Shown here piece after piece: positions 51,910 to 61,200 of a stretch of 64,000 bases of DNA. The translations under genes were made by a program, and so were the position numbers. Source of the stretch: Methylophaga sp. OBS4 (GTDB taxonomy: Bacteria; Pseudomonadota; Gammaproteobacteria; Nitrosococcales; Methylophagaceae); contig NZ_JAPDMV010000013.1 of NCBI RefSeq assembly GCF_026319305.1, forward strand, positions 1 through 64,000. The letters are read 5' to 3'. The notes beneath the pieces are model-generated. The model was not told where the DNA came from and did no database searches. It saw only the letters and a program-made list of their open reading frames with translations. The number at the start of each line of letters is the position of its first letter. The first letter of the stretch is position 1.

Positions 51910-52812
51910 TTGTTGTATGCCACTCTTTCGAACCAATCTGCAAGCCTGAGTGGACAAACTTTGACGATCAATACACAACCACAACTAAATAATATTGCCG
52001 GCCTTATTATCGATATGGATGGTGTGCTCTGGCACGGCAATCAGCCGATGGCTGGATTACAGGACTTTTTCAAGACACTGCGGGACTTATCGATGCCGTT
52101 TATTCTGGCGACAAATAATGCCAGTCTCACACAACGGCAATATAGAGACAAGCTGGCAGCAATGGGGGTTGTGATTAACGACAATGAAGTACTCACATCC
52201 AGCATGGCCACGGCCAAATTTCTGCGAGAAAACCTGCCTGCTGAAAAACGACGTGTGTTTGTAATTGGTGAAGATGGACTGAAACAGCCTTTGCTTGAAC
52301 AGGGGTTTATCCTGACTGATTTATACCAGGTCAATCAACCTGCCAAAGGTATAGATGGAGAAGGGGCGGATATCGTCGTGTCCGGTCTGGACAGACAGTT
52401 AACCTGGGACAAACTGGCCACTGCAACCTTGAACATCAGAGCCGGGGCTTTGTTTTATGCGACTAATGCCGATACCACGCTGCCAACCGAGTTAGGTGAG
52501 GTTATCGGTAATGGTGGTACCTTGGCTGCTTTGGAAGCTGCAACGGGGGTAAAGCCTGTCAGTATCGGTAAACCCGAACCGATTTTATATCAGCAGGCAT
52601 TGACCATGCTTGGAACCAATGAGGCCAATACGGTTGCCATTGGCGACAGGCTTAACACGGATATTCTTGGCGCAGTCAATGCCGGAATCCGCAGTATTAT
52701 GGTATTAACTGGTGTGTCATCGCTAACCGATCTTGAACAAGTGGATTATCAACCCACGTGGGTAATGAATGACATTAAAGCCGTCACCGCAGCATTACGA
52801 GCCTATATATAA
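51910..52812 (+). CDS. HAD-superfamily hydrolase, NagD-like
   Basis: A 300-aa phosphatase of the HAD class IIA group. Motif I is GLIIDMDGVLWHG near residue 32-44, motif II lies in FILATNNASLTQRQYRDKL, and motif III/IV in TVAIGDRLNTDILGAVNAGI near 245. The frame opens with TTG at 51910; a second TTG at 51961 (MTINTQPQ) is also possible and no ATG precedes the conserved domain. Substrates of the family include phosphoglycolate, nucleotides and glycerol phosphate. It is 15 bp upstream of dhaK and probably co-transcribed, so a triose- or glycerol-phosphate role is possible. Confidence 0.82.
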   Translation: MLYATLSNQSASLSGQTLTINTQPQLNNIAGLIIDMDGVLWHGNQPMAGLQDFFKTLRDLSMPFILATNNASLTQRQYRDKLAAMGVVINDNEVLTSSMATAKFLRENLPAEKRRVFVIGEDGLKQPLLEQGFILTDLYQVNQPAKGIDGEGADIVVSGLDRQLTWDKLATATLNIRAGALFYATNADTTLPTELGEVIGNGGTLAALEAATGVKPVSIGKPEPILYQQALTMLGTNEANTVAIGDRLNTDILGAVNAGIRSIMVLTGVSSLTDLEQVDYQPTWVMNDIKAVTAALRAYI

Positions 52813-52827
52813 GGATTGGAGACAACG

Positions 52828-53817
52828 ATGAAGAAAATGATCAATGGTGTGGAGAGTGTGCTGGAAGAGAGTCTGAACGGTTTTGCCAGGGCGCATGCCG
52901 ATATTATCCAGCTCAACCATCAACCGCATTTTATCACCCGCAAACAAGCCGCCAAACCCGGCAAAGTTGTGTTGATCTCCGGGGGCGGTTCGGGGCATGA
53001 ACCGTTGCACACCGGTCTGGTTGGTCGGGGTATGCTGGATGCAGCTTGTCCCGGGCAGATTTTCACTTCTCCCACTCCTGATCAAATGCTGATGGCAGCA
53101 CAACAGGTTGAAACCGGTGGCGGTGTATTGTTTATCGTTAAAAATTATGCCGGCGACGTGATGAACTTTGAAATCGCGGCCGAAATGCTCGATTGTCCGT
53201 ATGAAACCGTGTTGGTCAGCGATGATGTATCTCTGCCAAAAGATCACAGCACCGGCCGTCGCGGGGTCGCCGGTACCTTGATTGTTGAAAAAATAGTGGG
53301 CGCCGCAGCGGAAGCCGGTGCCAGTCTTGTTGAGTGCAAAGCTTTGGGCGATAAGGTTGCCGGTGTTACCGCCTCAATGGGCGTGGCATTGAGCAGTTGT
53401 ACCGTACCGGCTTTAGGCAAACCCACCTTTGATATCGGCGACAATGAAATTGAAATGGGCGTGGGTATTCATGGTGAACGCGGCCGTGAACCGATGGATC
53501 TGAGCAGTGCCAGTGAAATAGTCGAACATCTGGTCACAGCCATTGATAAAGAATTAAAACCGGCTAAAGGTCAGAAAGTATTGCTGCATGTGAATGGTTT
53601 CGGTGCAACGCCGCTGATGGAGCTGTATTTGGTTTACGATCTGGTTGCCCAGTTTTTTGAAGAACGAGGCATTGAAATTTCGCGGTCTCTGGTTGGTAAT
53701 TTCACCACATCCCTGGATATGGCCGGCTGTTCCGTCACTTTGACCTTGCTGGATAACGAAATGACCCAATACTGGGATGCGCCTGTTCACACTGCGGCTT
53801 TGCGCTGGGGATGCTGA
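52828..53817 (+). CDS. dhaK: Dihydroxyacetone kinase subunit DhaK
   Basis: A 329-aa DHA-binding subunit, started at the ATG at 52828 with GGAG upstream. The substrate forms a hemiaminal with the His in MGVGIHGERGREP near residue 215; ISGGGSGHEPLHTGLVGRGM (about 51-70) and VLLHVNGFGATPLMELY are family marks. In two- or three-protein kinases DhaK works with DhaL and DhaM. The dhaL gene is present 570 bp away but on the opposite strand, with a repeat element between them, and no dhaM is visible. Confidence 0.93.
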   Translation: MKKMINGVESVLEESLNGFARAHADIIQLNHQPHFITRKQAAKPGKVVLISGGGSGHEPLHTGLVGRGMLDAACPGQIFTSPTPDQMLMAAQQVETGGGVLFIVKNYAGDVMNFEIAAEMLDCPYETVLVSDDVSLPKDHSTGRRGVAGTLIVEKIVGAAAEAGASLVECKALGDKVAGVTASMGVALSSCTVPALGKPTFDIGDNEIEMGVGIHGERGREPMDLSSASEIVEHLVTAIDKELKPAKGQKVLLHVNGFGATPLMELYLVYDLVAQFFEERGIEISRSLVGNFTTSLDMAGCSVTLTLLDNEMTQYWDAPVHTAALRWGC

Positions 53818-53843
53818 CTGGACTGAGCACCATAGATAAATAT

Positions 53844-54358
53844 ATCCGCAGATTACGCAGATGGACGCAGATTTAATACCAAGCGTTTATGTTGCAAGCT
53901 CGTCGCCCCAAAGTTAAGCAAGATAGCTTTCTTTAGGCCTGATGCTTTGAGGTAATTGATGACCTGAGATTCTTCATTGGGCGATAGTCTCAGTAAGGCT
54001 TTTAGTTCAACGATAACCGTGCCAAAGCAAACAAAGTCGGCTTTGTAAAAGGTGCTGAGTTTTTGATTGCGATAAAGGATTGCAAGATGTTTTTCTCGCT
54101 GGTAAGGAATTCCTCTGATTTGAAACTCAATCTCAAGCGCTTCCTGATATACAGCCTCTAGAAAGCCATTACCCAGTGATGCGTGAACTGCCATCGCAGC
54201 ACCAATGATAGCGTACGTATGAGGATCTCTCTCAGAAAAGCTTGTGTCCATTTATGCATCCTTGCCATGATAGTGGATTTATCTGCCTGCTGACTGTTGT
54301 CACGAAAGTCAGTGCATATTTCTCAAAAAATCTGCGTCCATCTGTGTAATCTGCGGAT
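53844..54358. mobile_element. 515-bp inverted-repeat element carrying a GxxExxY gene (copy B)
   Basis: Terminal arms of 30 bp at 53844-53873 and 54329-54358 are inverted repeats with one mismatch; the left arm begins ATCCGCAGATTACGCAGATG. They enclose the GxxExxY gene, whose stop codon and last six codons (NLRPSA) lie inside the left arm. The same arms without a gene make up copies A, C, D and E. No transposase is present and I see no target-site duplication. It occupies the convergent gap between dhaK and dhaL. Confidence 0.72.
53853..54251 (-). CDS. GxxExxY protein (PD-(D/E)XK nuclease fold)
   Basis: A 132-aa protein of the GxxExxY family. The naming motif is GFLEAVY at residues 29-35. The nuclease-type core is FYKADFVCFGTVIVELKAL with Asp72, Glu82 and Lys84. 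The ATG at 54251 has AAGGA 8 nt upstream. The family is widespread and often tied to repeats, but its function is not known to me. The C-terminal residues NLRPSA and the stop are encoded by the terminal repeat, so gene and repeat have evolved as a unit. An addiction-like or repeat-processing role is speculation. Confidence 0.85.
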   Translation of the reverse strand: MDTSFSERDPHTYAIIGAAMAVHASLGNGFLEAVYQEALEIEFQIRGIPYQREKHLAILYRNQKLSTFYKADFVCFGTVIVELKALLRLSPNEESQVINYLKASGLKKAILLNFGATSLQHKRLVLNLRPSA

Positions 54359-54381
54359 AAAAATTAGCCTCTCCCCGCGGT

Positions 54382-55014
54382 TCATTTATCCAGATAAAAA
54401 TCGGCAATAGCACACAACACCAACTGACTGGTACGGGCACCGGCATCAATATGACCGCGGGCACGATCCCCCAGAAATGAAGCCCGGCCCTTGGTGGCCA
54501 GCATATCCCTGGTGGATTCCATACCGGCTGTCGCGGCTTGTTTCATATTTTCCAGCGCTGTTTCCAGACTGGTTCCAGCCGCCACATCTTCTTTCAGGCT
54601 GTTTGTTGCCGGAATCAGCGTATCGAGCATGGTTTTTTCGCCAATATCAGCCTTACCACGGGCTTTTACCGACTCGACACCGGCATTGAAAATTTCGGCA
54701 ACACCTTCCAAGTCCATGGTTTTGTCTTTAGCCGTTTTACTCATACTGATAAACATTGAACCGAATAAAGAGCCGGAGGCACCGCCCATGGTAGACATCA
54801 AGGTCATACCCACTTTCATCAAGGCCGCAGACCAGTCTGATGTTTTCAATTCATCTTCCAGTTTGGATACCGCATCAAGTCCCCGCTGCAGGTTGATGAC
54901 ATGATCACCATCACCAATAGCTTTATCCAACTCCGCCACCTCGTCAGCGTTGTCATTGATGGCCTTTTTTACGGCAGTGATTAATTCAGGCAGGGAGTGT
55001 GTTGTCGTGCTCAT
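54382..55014 (-). CDS. dhaL: Dihydroxyacetone kinase subunit DhaL
   Basis: A 210-aa helical ADP-binding subunit. The Mg-nucleotide site is ELDKAIGDGDHVINLQRGL (about 24-42), with the Asp residues of DGDH; the usual Gly after DGDH is Val. MGGASGSLFGSMF and KGRASFLGDRARGHIDAGA (phosphate loop near 175-192) follow. It would take phosphate from DhaM, or use ATP directly, to phosphorylate dihydroxyacetone on DhaK. The gene is opposite in orientation to dhaK and flanked by repeat copies B and C, which suggests an inversion. Confidence 0.92.
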   Translation of the reverse strand: MSTTTHSLPELITAVKKAINDNADEVAELDKAIGDGDHVINLQRGLDAVSKLEDELKTSDWSAALMKVGMTLMSTMGGASGSLFGSMFISMSKTAKDKTMDLEGVAEIFNAGVESVKARGKADIGEKTMLDTLIPATNSLKEDVAAGTSLETALENMKQAATAGMESTRDMLATKGRASFLGDRARGHIDAGARTSQLVLCAIADFYLDK

Positions 55015-55076
55015 GAAACGTCCTTAGCTGATTGGATTTCCAGCATTATAAAGGCTTGTATTTTTCATTCAAATTG

Positions 55077-55258
55077 ACCACAGAGGACACAGCTTGATTT
55101 AGCGTCGTAGCTACTACTCTGTTCCAATGCAAGCGCAATCTACTGTACCTGTAAATCCGCAGATTACGTCGATTTCCGCAGATAAATTTTTCCTTGAAAT
55201 AATCTGCGTAATCTGCGGATTTGTTGAAAAACCTCTGCGCCCTCAGTGTCTTTGTGGT
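55077..55258. repeat. ATCCGCAG inverted-repeat element, copy C
   Basis: Core arms are at 55155-55183 (ATCCGCAGATTACGTCGATT onward) and 55201-55220 (AATCTGCGTAATCTGCGGAT). Outside them is a second inverted pair, ACCACAGAGGACACAG (55077-55092) and TGTCTTTGTGGT (55247-55258). In copy A the CCACA-type pair is inside the ATCCGCAG pair, here it is outside. It lies between the dhaL start and the porin terminator. Confidence 0.75.
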
Positions 55259-55271
55259 GAATCTAGGTCAA

Positions 55272-55304
55272 AAAAAAGCCCCAACCCGAAGGTTGAGGCT
55301 TTTT
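55272..55304 (-). terminator. Rho-independent terminator of the porin gene
   Basis: The stem AAAGCCCCAACC with GGTTGAGGCTTT (one mismatch) has a CGAA loop and is followed on the minus strand by a run of Ts. It lies about 48 bp beyond the porin stop. Confidence 0.9.
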
Positions 55305-55351
55305 ATCAGTTTTTTACATCAAATCCTAAGACCTGATGCTGAAACTGCTTC

Positions 55352-56518
55352 CTACCAAGTTACGAAACCACCGATAGCGAAGATATCATGGTCATCGCTA
55401 CCAGAAACACCGTGGAACTCTTCTTCTTGTTTGGAGTATTCAGCAACCAGTTTCAGGTTAGCAGTAACGTCGTGGTAGATACCGACGGTAGCCAGTTCAC
55501 GCGAGTCAATGCCACCTGTGAGGTTAGCAGCTTTCTCGGCAGAAGTACGATCCAGAGTAGATTCACCGTATGATGCGGCCAGGAAGGTAGTACCGGCAAA
55601 GCGGTAACCTGCTTGAACGTAGTAACCGTCACCTTCACGTTCGTCACCAGTGGCGTCAGTTGCTGTGCTGTGTAACAAGCCACCCAGATCACCGACACCT
55701 TCGTTATCGTAGTAGGTACCGACAACTTCAAAGCCAGCGAAGACGAGTTGAGCACCAACAGTCCAGGCATCTGAGTCAACATCACCCAGGGTGGTTTCAA
55801 CTTTTTGAGTCATGTAGTCAGCCCAAGCTTTTACGCTGCCGCCGTCAAATGCAGTGGCATAGCTCAGTTCAGCTTCCCAGCGTGGCTCGTCACGTTCAGT
55901 AGTAGTGCCAGCACCTTTTTGTTCAGCATCCATAACAGCCAATGCTGCTTTGAAGCCGTTCATATCAGGTGTGGTGTAACGGATTTGTGAACGCCAGTTA
56001 GCATAGTCATAACCGTAACCGATACGACCCAGAGTGGTTTGACCATCATCTTGGTTTTCAGGAACAACCGCACCGACACCGAACAGAGTTTGATCCAGCA
56101 GGATGTTGTTAGAAGAATACAGACCCAAAGCTTTACCAGCCAGGATTTGACCGAAAGAGCCATCGACAGTAGCAAATGCTTCACGTTGTTCCATCGCGTT
56201 GCCGTTTTGGCTCTCGTCGAAGTAGCTACCACCGTTAGTAGATGGGCTGATAGAAACCCGGGCACCGACTTTCAGACCGTTGATTTCAGGGGCTGCAACG
56301 TTAAAGCCGAAGAATGTTGGCAGCAGACCGTTACGAACACGGTTAGAATCTGTACTTTCACCGTCAGTCGCAACGAAGAATTGGTTGATGTTACCGTCTA
56401 CGCTGAATTCGTAGCCGTTGTCGCCGCCAACGACGATTGTCGCGTTAGCAGCACCTGCAGTTGCCAGAGCAGCTGCACCGACCAAAGAGGCCAGAGTTGT
56501 CTTTTTCAATGATTTCAT
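55352..56518 (-). CDS. Gram-negative general porin
   Basis: A 388-aa outer-membrane porin. Residues 1-26 are a signal peptide (LVGAAALATAGAANA). The mature N-terminus YEFSVDGNINQFFVA, the loop-3-like text LFGVGAVVPENQDDGQ and the alternating beta strands ending in GGFVTW with an aromatic terminal residue fit a 16-stranded trimeric porin. FGQILAGKALGLYSS matches the conserved strand before the constriction loop. It is monocistronic with a long upstream region of direct repeats. It differs from the TorF-type porin at 3900-4778. Confidence 0.88.
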   Translation of the reverse strand: MKSLKKTTLASLVGAAALATAGAANATIVVGGDNGYEFSVDGNINQFFVATDGESTDSNRVRNGLLPTFFGFNVAAPEINGLKVGARVSISPSTNGGSYFDESQNGNAMEQREAFATVDGSFGQILAGKALGLYSSNNILLDQTLFGVGAVVPENQDDGQTTLGRIGYGYDYANWRSQIRYTTPDMNGFKAALAVMDAEQKGAGTTTERDEPRWEAELSYATAFDGGSVKAWADYMTQKVETTLGDVDSDAWTVGAQLVFAGFEVVGTYYDNEGVGDLGGLLHSTATDATGDEREGDGYYVQAGYRFAGTTFLAASYGESTLDRTSAEKAANLTGGIDSRELATVGIYHDVTANLKLVAEYSKQEEEFHGVSGSDDHDIFAIGGFVTW

Positions 56519-56710
56519 TCTGTTTCACCTTCTATTGTTAACAGATTACTTTAATTTCTCTCGTAACCGGACTGTTATCTCGGTTGAATGCTAATTTTGC
56601 ACACATAAAAATACTTTGCAACACTTTTACAACAAATTTTTTTGGTTTTTGTTGGATTGGTCTTTTTTGTGTGTTTTTTACAACAAATTGATTGGATGTT
56701 AAGAAGATGA
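56519..56710 (-). promoter_or_regulatory. Porin upstream region with two 14-bp direct repeats
   Basis: On the minus strand AATTTGTTGTAAAA occurs twice, at 56689-56676 and 56638-56625, exactly 51 bp apart, close to five helical turns. The porin-proximal copy contains a possible -35 (TTGTTG), followed 16 bp later by TATTTT. The layout fits a regulator bound at two same-face sites. I do not recognise the site as a known OmpR or other box. Confidence 0.5.
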
Positions 56711-56819
56711 ACCACAGAGCCTCTTCAAGACTGTCCGCAGATGAACGCAGATTTTCGCAGATGAAAAATAATCTGCGTTCATCTGCGTAATCTGCGGATT
56801 TGTTGGAAATCTCTGTGCT
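56711..56819. repeat. ATCCGCAG inverted-repeat element, copy D
   Basis: Arms at 56734-56762 (TCCGCAGATGAACGCAGATT onward) and 56770-56799 (ending ATCTGCGTAATCTGCGGAT) are separated by only 7 bp, giving a near-continuous hairpin. Outer short matches are ACCACAGAG (56711-56719) and CTCTGTG (56811-56817). It lies between the porin promoter and the tRNA-Phe terminator. Confidence 0.75.
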
Positions 56820-56851
56820 ATTTCGTCGGTGCTGAGTTAACAGGCAGAAAC

Positions 56852-56886
56852 AAAAAAGCCCCGGCAGTTTTCACTGACGAGGCTTT
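56852..56886 (-). terminator. Rho-independent terminator of tRNA-Phe
   Basis: On the minus strand GCCTCGTCAGT pairs with ACTGCCGGGGC around a GAAA loop (one mismatch, one G-T), followed by TTTTTTG. It starts 10 bp after the tRNA 3' end. Confidence 0.85.
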
Positions 56887-56896
56887 ATGTATGCGG

Positions 56897-56972
56897 TGGT
56901 GGCTCGACCTGGAATCGAACCAGGGACACAGGGATTTTCAATCCCTTGCTCTACCAACTGAGCTATCGAGCC
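56897..56972 (-). tRNA. tRNA-Phe (GAA)
   Basis: A 76-nt cloverleaf with encoded CCA. The acceptor GGCTCGA pairs with TCGAGCC, followed by ACCA. The D-arm contains AGCTCAGTTGGTAGAGC, the anticodon stem AGGGA/TCCCT encloses TTGAAAA with anticodon GAA, and the T-arm is CTGGTTCGATTCCAG. It is a single gene with its own terminator; the variable loop is of normal size. Confidence 0.97.
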
Positions 56973-57112
56973 GATAAGGCTGCGTATTAAACCTTTTCAG
57001 TGGGTACCCTGTCAAGAAAAAAGCATTTTTTATTTATCATCGATGCTTGTCCACACTGGGGCAGCGTGGTCTAATGACCAGCTGATTTTGTCGATTATTC
57101 AACGGATAACAA

Positions 57113-58213
57113 ATGAAGTTACGCGGAAAACCGGCTCTGTGGTTGATTATCGTGCTGGGCATCATCCTGGTGTTGTTTGTGATGCCTGCTGCCTCTGAAC
57201 AATCCTGGCTGGATTCACTCAAAAACTGGGTGTCGCAATACAACGAAGCCGTCGATGAAGCAGGGCAGGACGACGATGGCGATGAGGCTGGGGACGATGA
57301 TGATCTGCCGTCGATGACGGTGATTTTTGATGATGAGGCAATCAGTTATGCCGGTGTCGAAACTATGCCGGTCAGTGAAAAGCTGTTATTCCCTGAAATC
57401 AAAGCCTATGCCTCGGTGATGGATATCCGTGATCTGATTCAATGGCGCTCGCGTATTAACCAGGCGCTGTCAGCTGTGAATATTGCCCAGGTAACGGAAC
57501 GATCTGCTTTACAAGAGTTACAACGCCTGAAAAAGCTTGCTCAGAATGGCGGCAGTGTTGCCAGCAAAAATATTACCTATGCAGAAACTGACTGGCAGAA
57601 AGCCCGCGCTAATCTCCAGGCTGCCCGGTTTCAGCTTGAAGATGCGAAGGCCGAACTTATTCAGCGTTGGGGTGACACCATTGGCCAGTGGGTACTGAAC
57701 AAAAACTCAAAAGAATTCGAAAGACTGGTGTCGCGCCAGGACACCTTGATACTGGTGACATTGCCTGTTGACGAGACATTACCGGCTGATATCAGTGTGA
57801 TACGTGTCTCCAGGGAAGGGAAACGGGACAGCGCCCGTAAATCCCATTTTGTCTCACCTGCCTATATTGCCACCCAGCAAATTCAGGGTGAGACTTATTT
57901 TTTCCGCATTACGACCGGTAAATTACGTACCGGCATGCGGCTGGATGCCTGGATTCCGCAAAATGGTGAGCCTTTGCAGGGGGTGCATATTCCTGAACAA
58001 GCTGTGGTTTGGTACGCAGGGCAACCCTGGGCTTATGTTGAGCTGGAAAAAGGCAGCTATAAACGGCGTCCGCTGGCTGGCGGCCAATCTGTAGTCGGCG
58101 GCATCTTCGTTCAATCCGGATTCAAGGCGGGTGAAAAATTAGTTATTTCCGGTTCACAGATGTTGTTGTCAGAGGAGTTCCGCTGGCAGATCCATGATGA
58201 GGATGATGACTGA
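57113..58213 (+). CDS. RND efflux periplasmic adaptor subunit
   Basis: A 366-aa membrane-fusion-type adaptor with one N-terminal membrane segment (about 7-28, ALWLIIVLGIILVLFVMPAA), an acidic linker (about 48-65) and a coiled-coil hairpin at about 105-185 (INQALSAVNIAQVTERSALQ, KARANLQAARFQLEDAKAEL). The C-terminal beta-barrel region has VHIPEQAVVWYAGQPWAYVE and KAGEKLVISGSQMLLSEEF, as in CusB/HlyD-like adaptors. The usual lipoyl half-motifs around the hairpin are weak. It is 40 bp upstream of the RND pump gene and co-transcribed with it. The C-terminal HDEDDD could bind metal. Confidence 0.82.
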   Translation: MKLRGKPALWLIIVLGIILVLFVMPAASEQSWLDSLKNWVSQYNEAVDEAGQDDDGDEAGDDDDLPSMTVIFDDEAISYAGVETMPVSEKLLFPEIKAYASVMDIRDLIQWRSRINQALSAVNIAQVTERSALQELQRLKKLAQNGGSVASKNITYAETDWQKARANLQAARFQLEDAKAELIQRWGDTIGQWVLNKNSKEFERLVSRQDTLILVTLPVDETLPADISVIRVSREGKRDSARKSHFVSPAYIATQQIQGETYFFRITTGKLRTGMRLDAWIPQNGEPLQGVHIPEQAVVWYAGQPWAYVELEKGSYKRRPLAGGQSVVGGIFVQSGFKAGEKLVISGSQMLLSEEFRWQIHDEDDD

Positions 58214-58253
58214 TTGGGTCAACGCAATAATATGAAATCGAATAGGGAAGCCG

Positions 58254-61200
58254 ATGCTGTCTAAAGTAGTAGCCTTTTCAGTCCGTTTTCGAGGTGTGGT
58301 GGTGGCGCTGGCTACCTTGTTACTCGGTTACGGTGTATACAAACTGTCTAACTCCAGCCTTGATATCTTTCCGGAGTTCGCGCCGAAACAAGTCATCATC
58401 CAGACGGAAGCGCAGGGCCTGACAGCGGAGCAAGTCGAAGTCCTGGTGACACAGCCATTGGAAAATGCTTTGGCTGGTCTTGTCGGTATGGAGTCGATCC
58501 GTTCCCAGTCGATACCTAGTTTGTCGGTGTTGATTCTGACCTTTTATGACAGTACCGATATTTACCTGAACCGTCAGCAGGTTTCTGAGCGTTTATTAGG
58601 TTTAAAAGAAGCGCTGCCTGAAGGTATCGGACCACCGTTGATGGTGCCACTGGAATCATCATCCGGCACCATTATGACTATCGGTTTGAGCTCAGATCAG
58701 CATGATCTGATGTCGCTGAGAGCGCTGGTGGACTGGACCCTGTCCCCGCGTCTGCTCAGTGTTGAGGGGGTGGCTGACATTAACGTGTTCGGCGGTCACC
58801 AGAAACAGCTGCAGATACAGATTGATCCCCACAAACTGGCACGTTATGGCATTTCCGTCGATGAGGTGACGGCGGTGGCCCGTCAGGCGACGGGGCTGCT
58901 GGGCAGCGGGTTTATTGAAAATAAAAACCAGCGCATGGTGTTGCAAGTCAGCGGCCAGCCACTCAATGCAGCACAACTGGCCAAAGTGGTGGTGCGTAAA
59001 ACGGACACGGCCACTTTGCAGCTTGGCGATATTGCCACCGTCAAAAGTGCACCGGCACCGGCGATTGGCGGTGCCGCTATCGGTGGCAAACCGGGCGTAG
59101 TACTGATGGTGATCGGTCAGTATAAAGCCAACACGCTGGCAGTGACCGAAGGCATTGAACAAGCCTTGAATGAATTCAAGGATGGTTTTGAGGCTGAGGG
59201 CATCACCCTGCATGATGATTTATTCCGTCCTGCCAACTATATCGAAACCTCGCTGCATAATATTCAGGAACACCTGATGGTCGGTGGCAGTCTGGTAATG
59301 CTGGTTTTGTTCCTGTTTCTGTTTAATCTGCGTACCGCCATTATTTCCATGACAGCGATTCCGTTGTCCTTGTTTGCTGCCTTGATTGTGCTGCTCGAGT
59401 TTGGCATCAATATCAACATCATGGTGCTGGGTGGCCTGGCGATCGCGCTGGGTGAGGTGGTAGATGATGCCATTATTGATACCGAGAATATTTTCCGCCG
59501 CCTGCGGGAAAATGCCAGCCTGCCGCAACCGAAACCGACCACAGAAGTTGTTTATCAGGCCTCTATGGAGGTAAGAAGCTCAGTGGTATACGCCAGTTTT
59601 ATCGTGATGCTGGTGTTTGTGCCGCTGCTGACATTGAGCGGCGTTGCCGGACGTATGTTTGAACCTCTGGGTGAAGCTTATATTCTGGCGATTTTCGCCT
59701 CTTTGGCCGTTGCGCTGACTGTGACGCCTGCGCTTTGTCATATTTTGCTGACCCGCGGGAAGGAAATCAGAGACAAGGAACCGCCCCTGGTCAGATGGAT
59801 GAAACCGGGTTATGGTCGGCTGCTACGCGGCGTCAGTCATTTTCCCAAGCTGACTTTGAGCGGAGTGCTGGTGTTTTGTGCGGGCGGCCTGGCTATTTTG
59901 CCTTTGCTGGGGGGCAGCTTCCTGCCGGAACTGCGGGAAGGACATTATATTATCCATACCGCCAGTGTGCCCGGTACCTCGATAGAAGAATCGCTGCGTA
60001 TCGGCGGCCAGCTGGAGAAACGGGTGGCGGCGATTGCGGGCGTGCGCTCCACCTCGCAATGGGCCGGACGTGCTGAGCGGGGCGCGGACACATTTGGCAC
60101 CCACTACAGCGAATATGAAATCGATTTAGAGCCGCTGGATGGTGCATCGCAACAGAAAGTGCTGGATGAGATCCGTGAAGTGCTGGAGGCGTTCCCCGGT
60201 ATTAACTCTGAGGTGAATACCTTCCTGACCGAGCGTATTGACGAGACCATTTCTGGTTATACCTCGCCGGTTGTGATCAATATATACGGTAAGAACCTGG
60301 ATGCGCTGGATCAGAAGGCCCAGCAAATTGCCGCGGTTATGCAGGATATAGAGGGGGCTACGGATGTGCAGTTGCGGGCGCCGCCAGGTGAACCGCAAAT
60401 GGGGATTCGTCTCAATCTCGACAAACTGGCTTATTGGGGGCTGCGCCCGGCCGAGGTTATGCGGGCCGTGAAAATCGGGTTTGACGGCGCGGTTGTCGGA
60501 CAGGTTTATGAAGGCAATCAGGTATTTGATGTAGTGGTGGTGTTGCCGGCAGAGCAGCGCCAGCAACCGGAACACGTTCAAGATCTTCCCATTCAAACCC
60601 CTGATGGGGTCATGTTGCGGCTACAGGATGTGGCCAATATTCAGCAGGTTCAGGGGCGTTACATGATTCTGCATAACGGTGCCCAGCGGTTGCAGACGGT
60701 GACCTGTAATGTGACCGGGCGCGATCTGACTTCATTTTTTGCCGAACTGAAACAACGGGTTCATGATGAAGTGACTTTCTCGGCGGATATTTACCCTGAA
60801 TTCACCGGTGCGGCGGTGGCGCAAGCGCAGTCACGGGAAGATTTGATTGTGCATTCCACGCTGGCGGGTGTGGCGGTATTGCTGTTGCTGTATGTTGCGC
60901 TGCAGCGTCTGAGAAATATGCTGCTGGTCTTGATCAATCTGCCATTTTCTCTGGTCGGCGGGGTGGTCGCGGTGCTGTTGACCAATGGCGTATTGTCGAT
61001 CGGATCTCTAGTCGGCTTTGTGACCTTGTTCGGTATTACCCTGCGAAACTCGATTATGCTGGTATCGCATTATCAGTATCTGGTCATGGAAGAGGGCGTG
61101 CAGTGGAATATGGCAACCGCGATCAGGGGCGCTCAGGAACGTCTGCCATCTATTTTAATTACCGCTTTGGTTACGGCCCTGGCGATGTTACCGATCGCGG

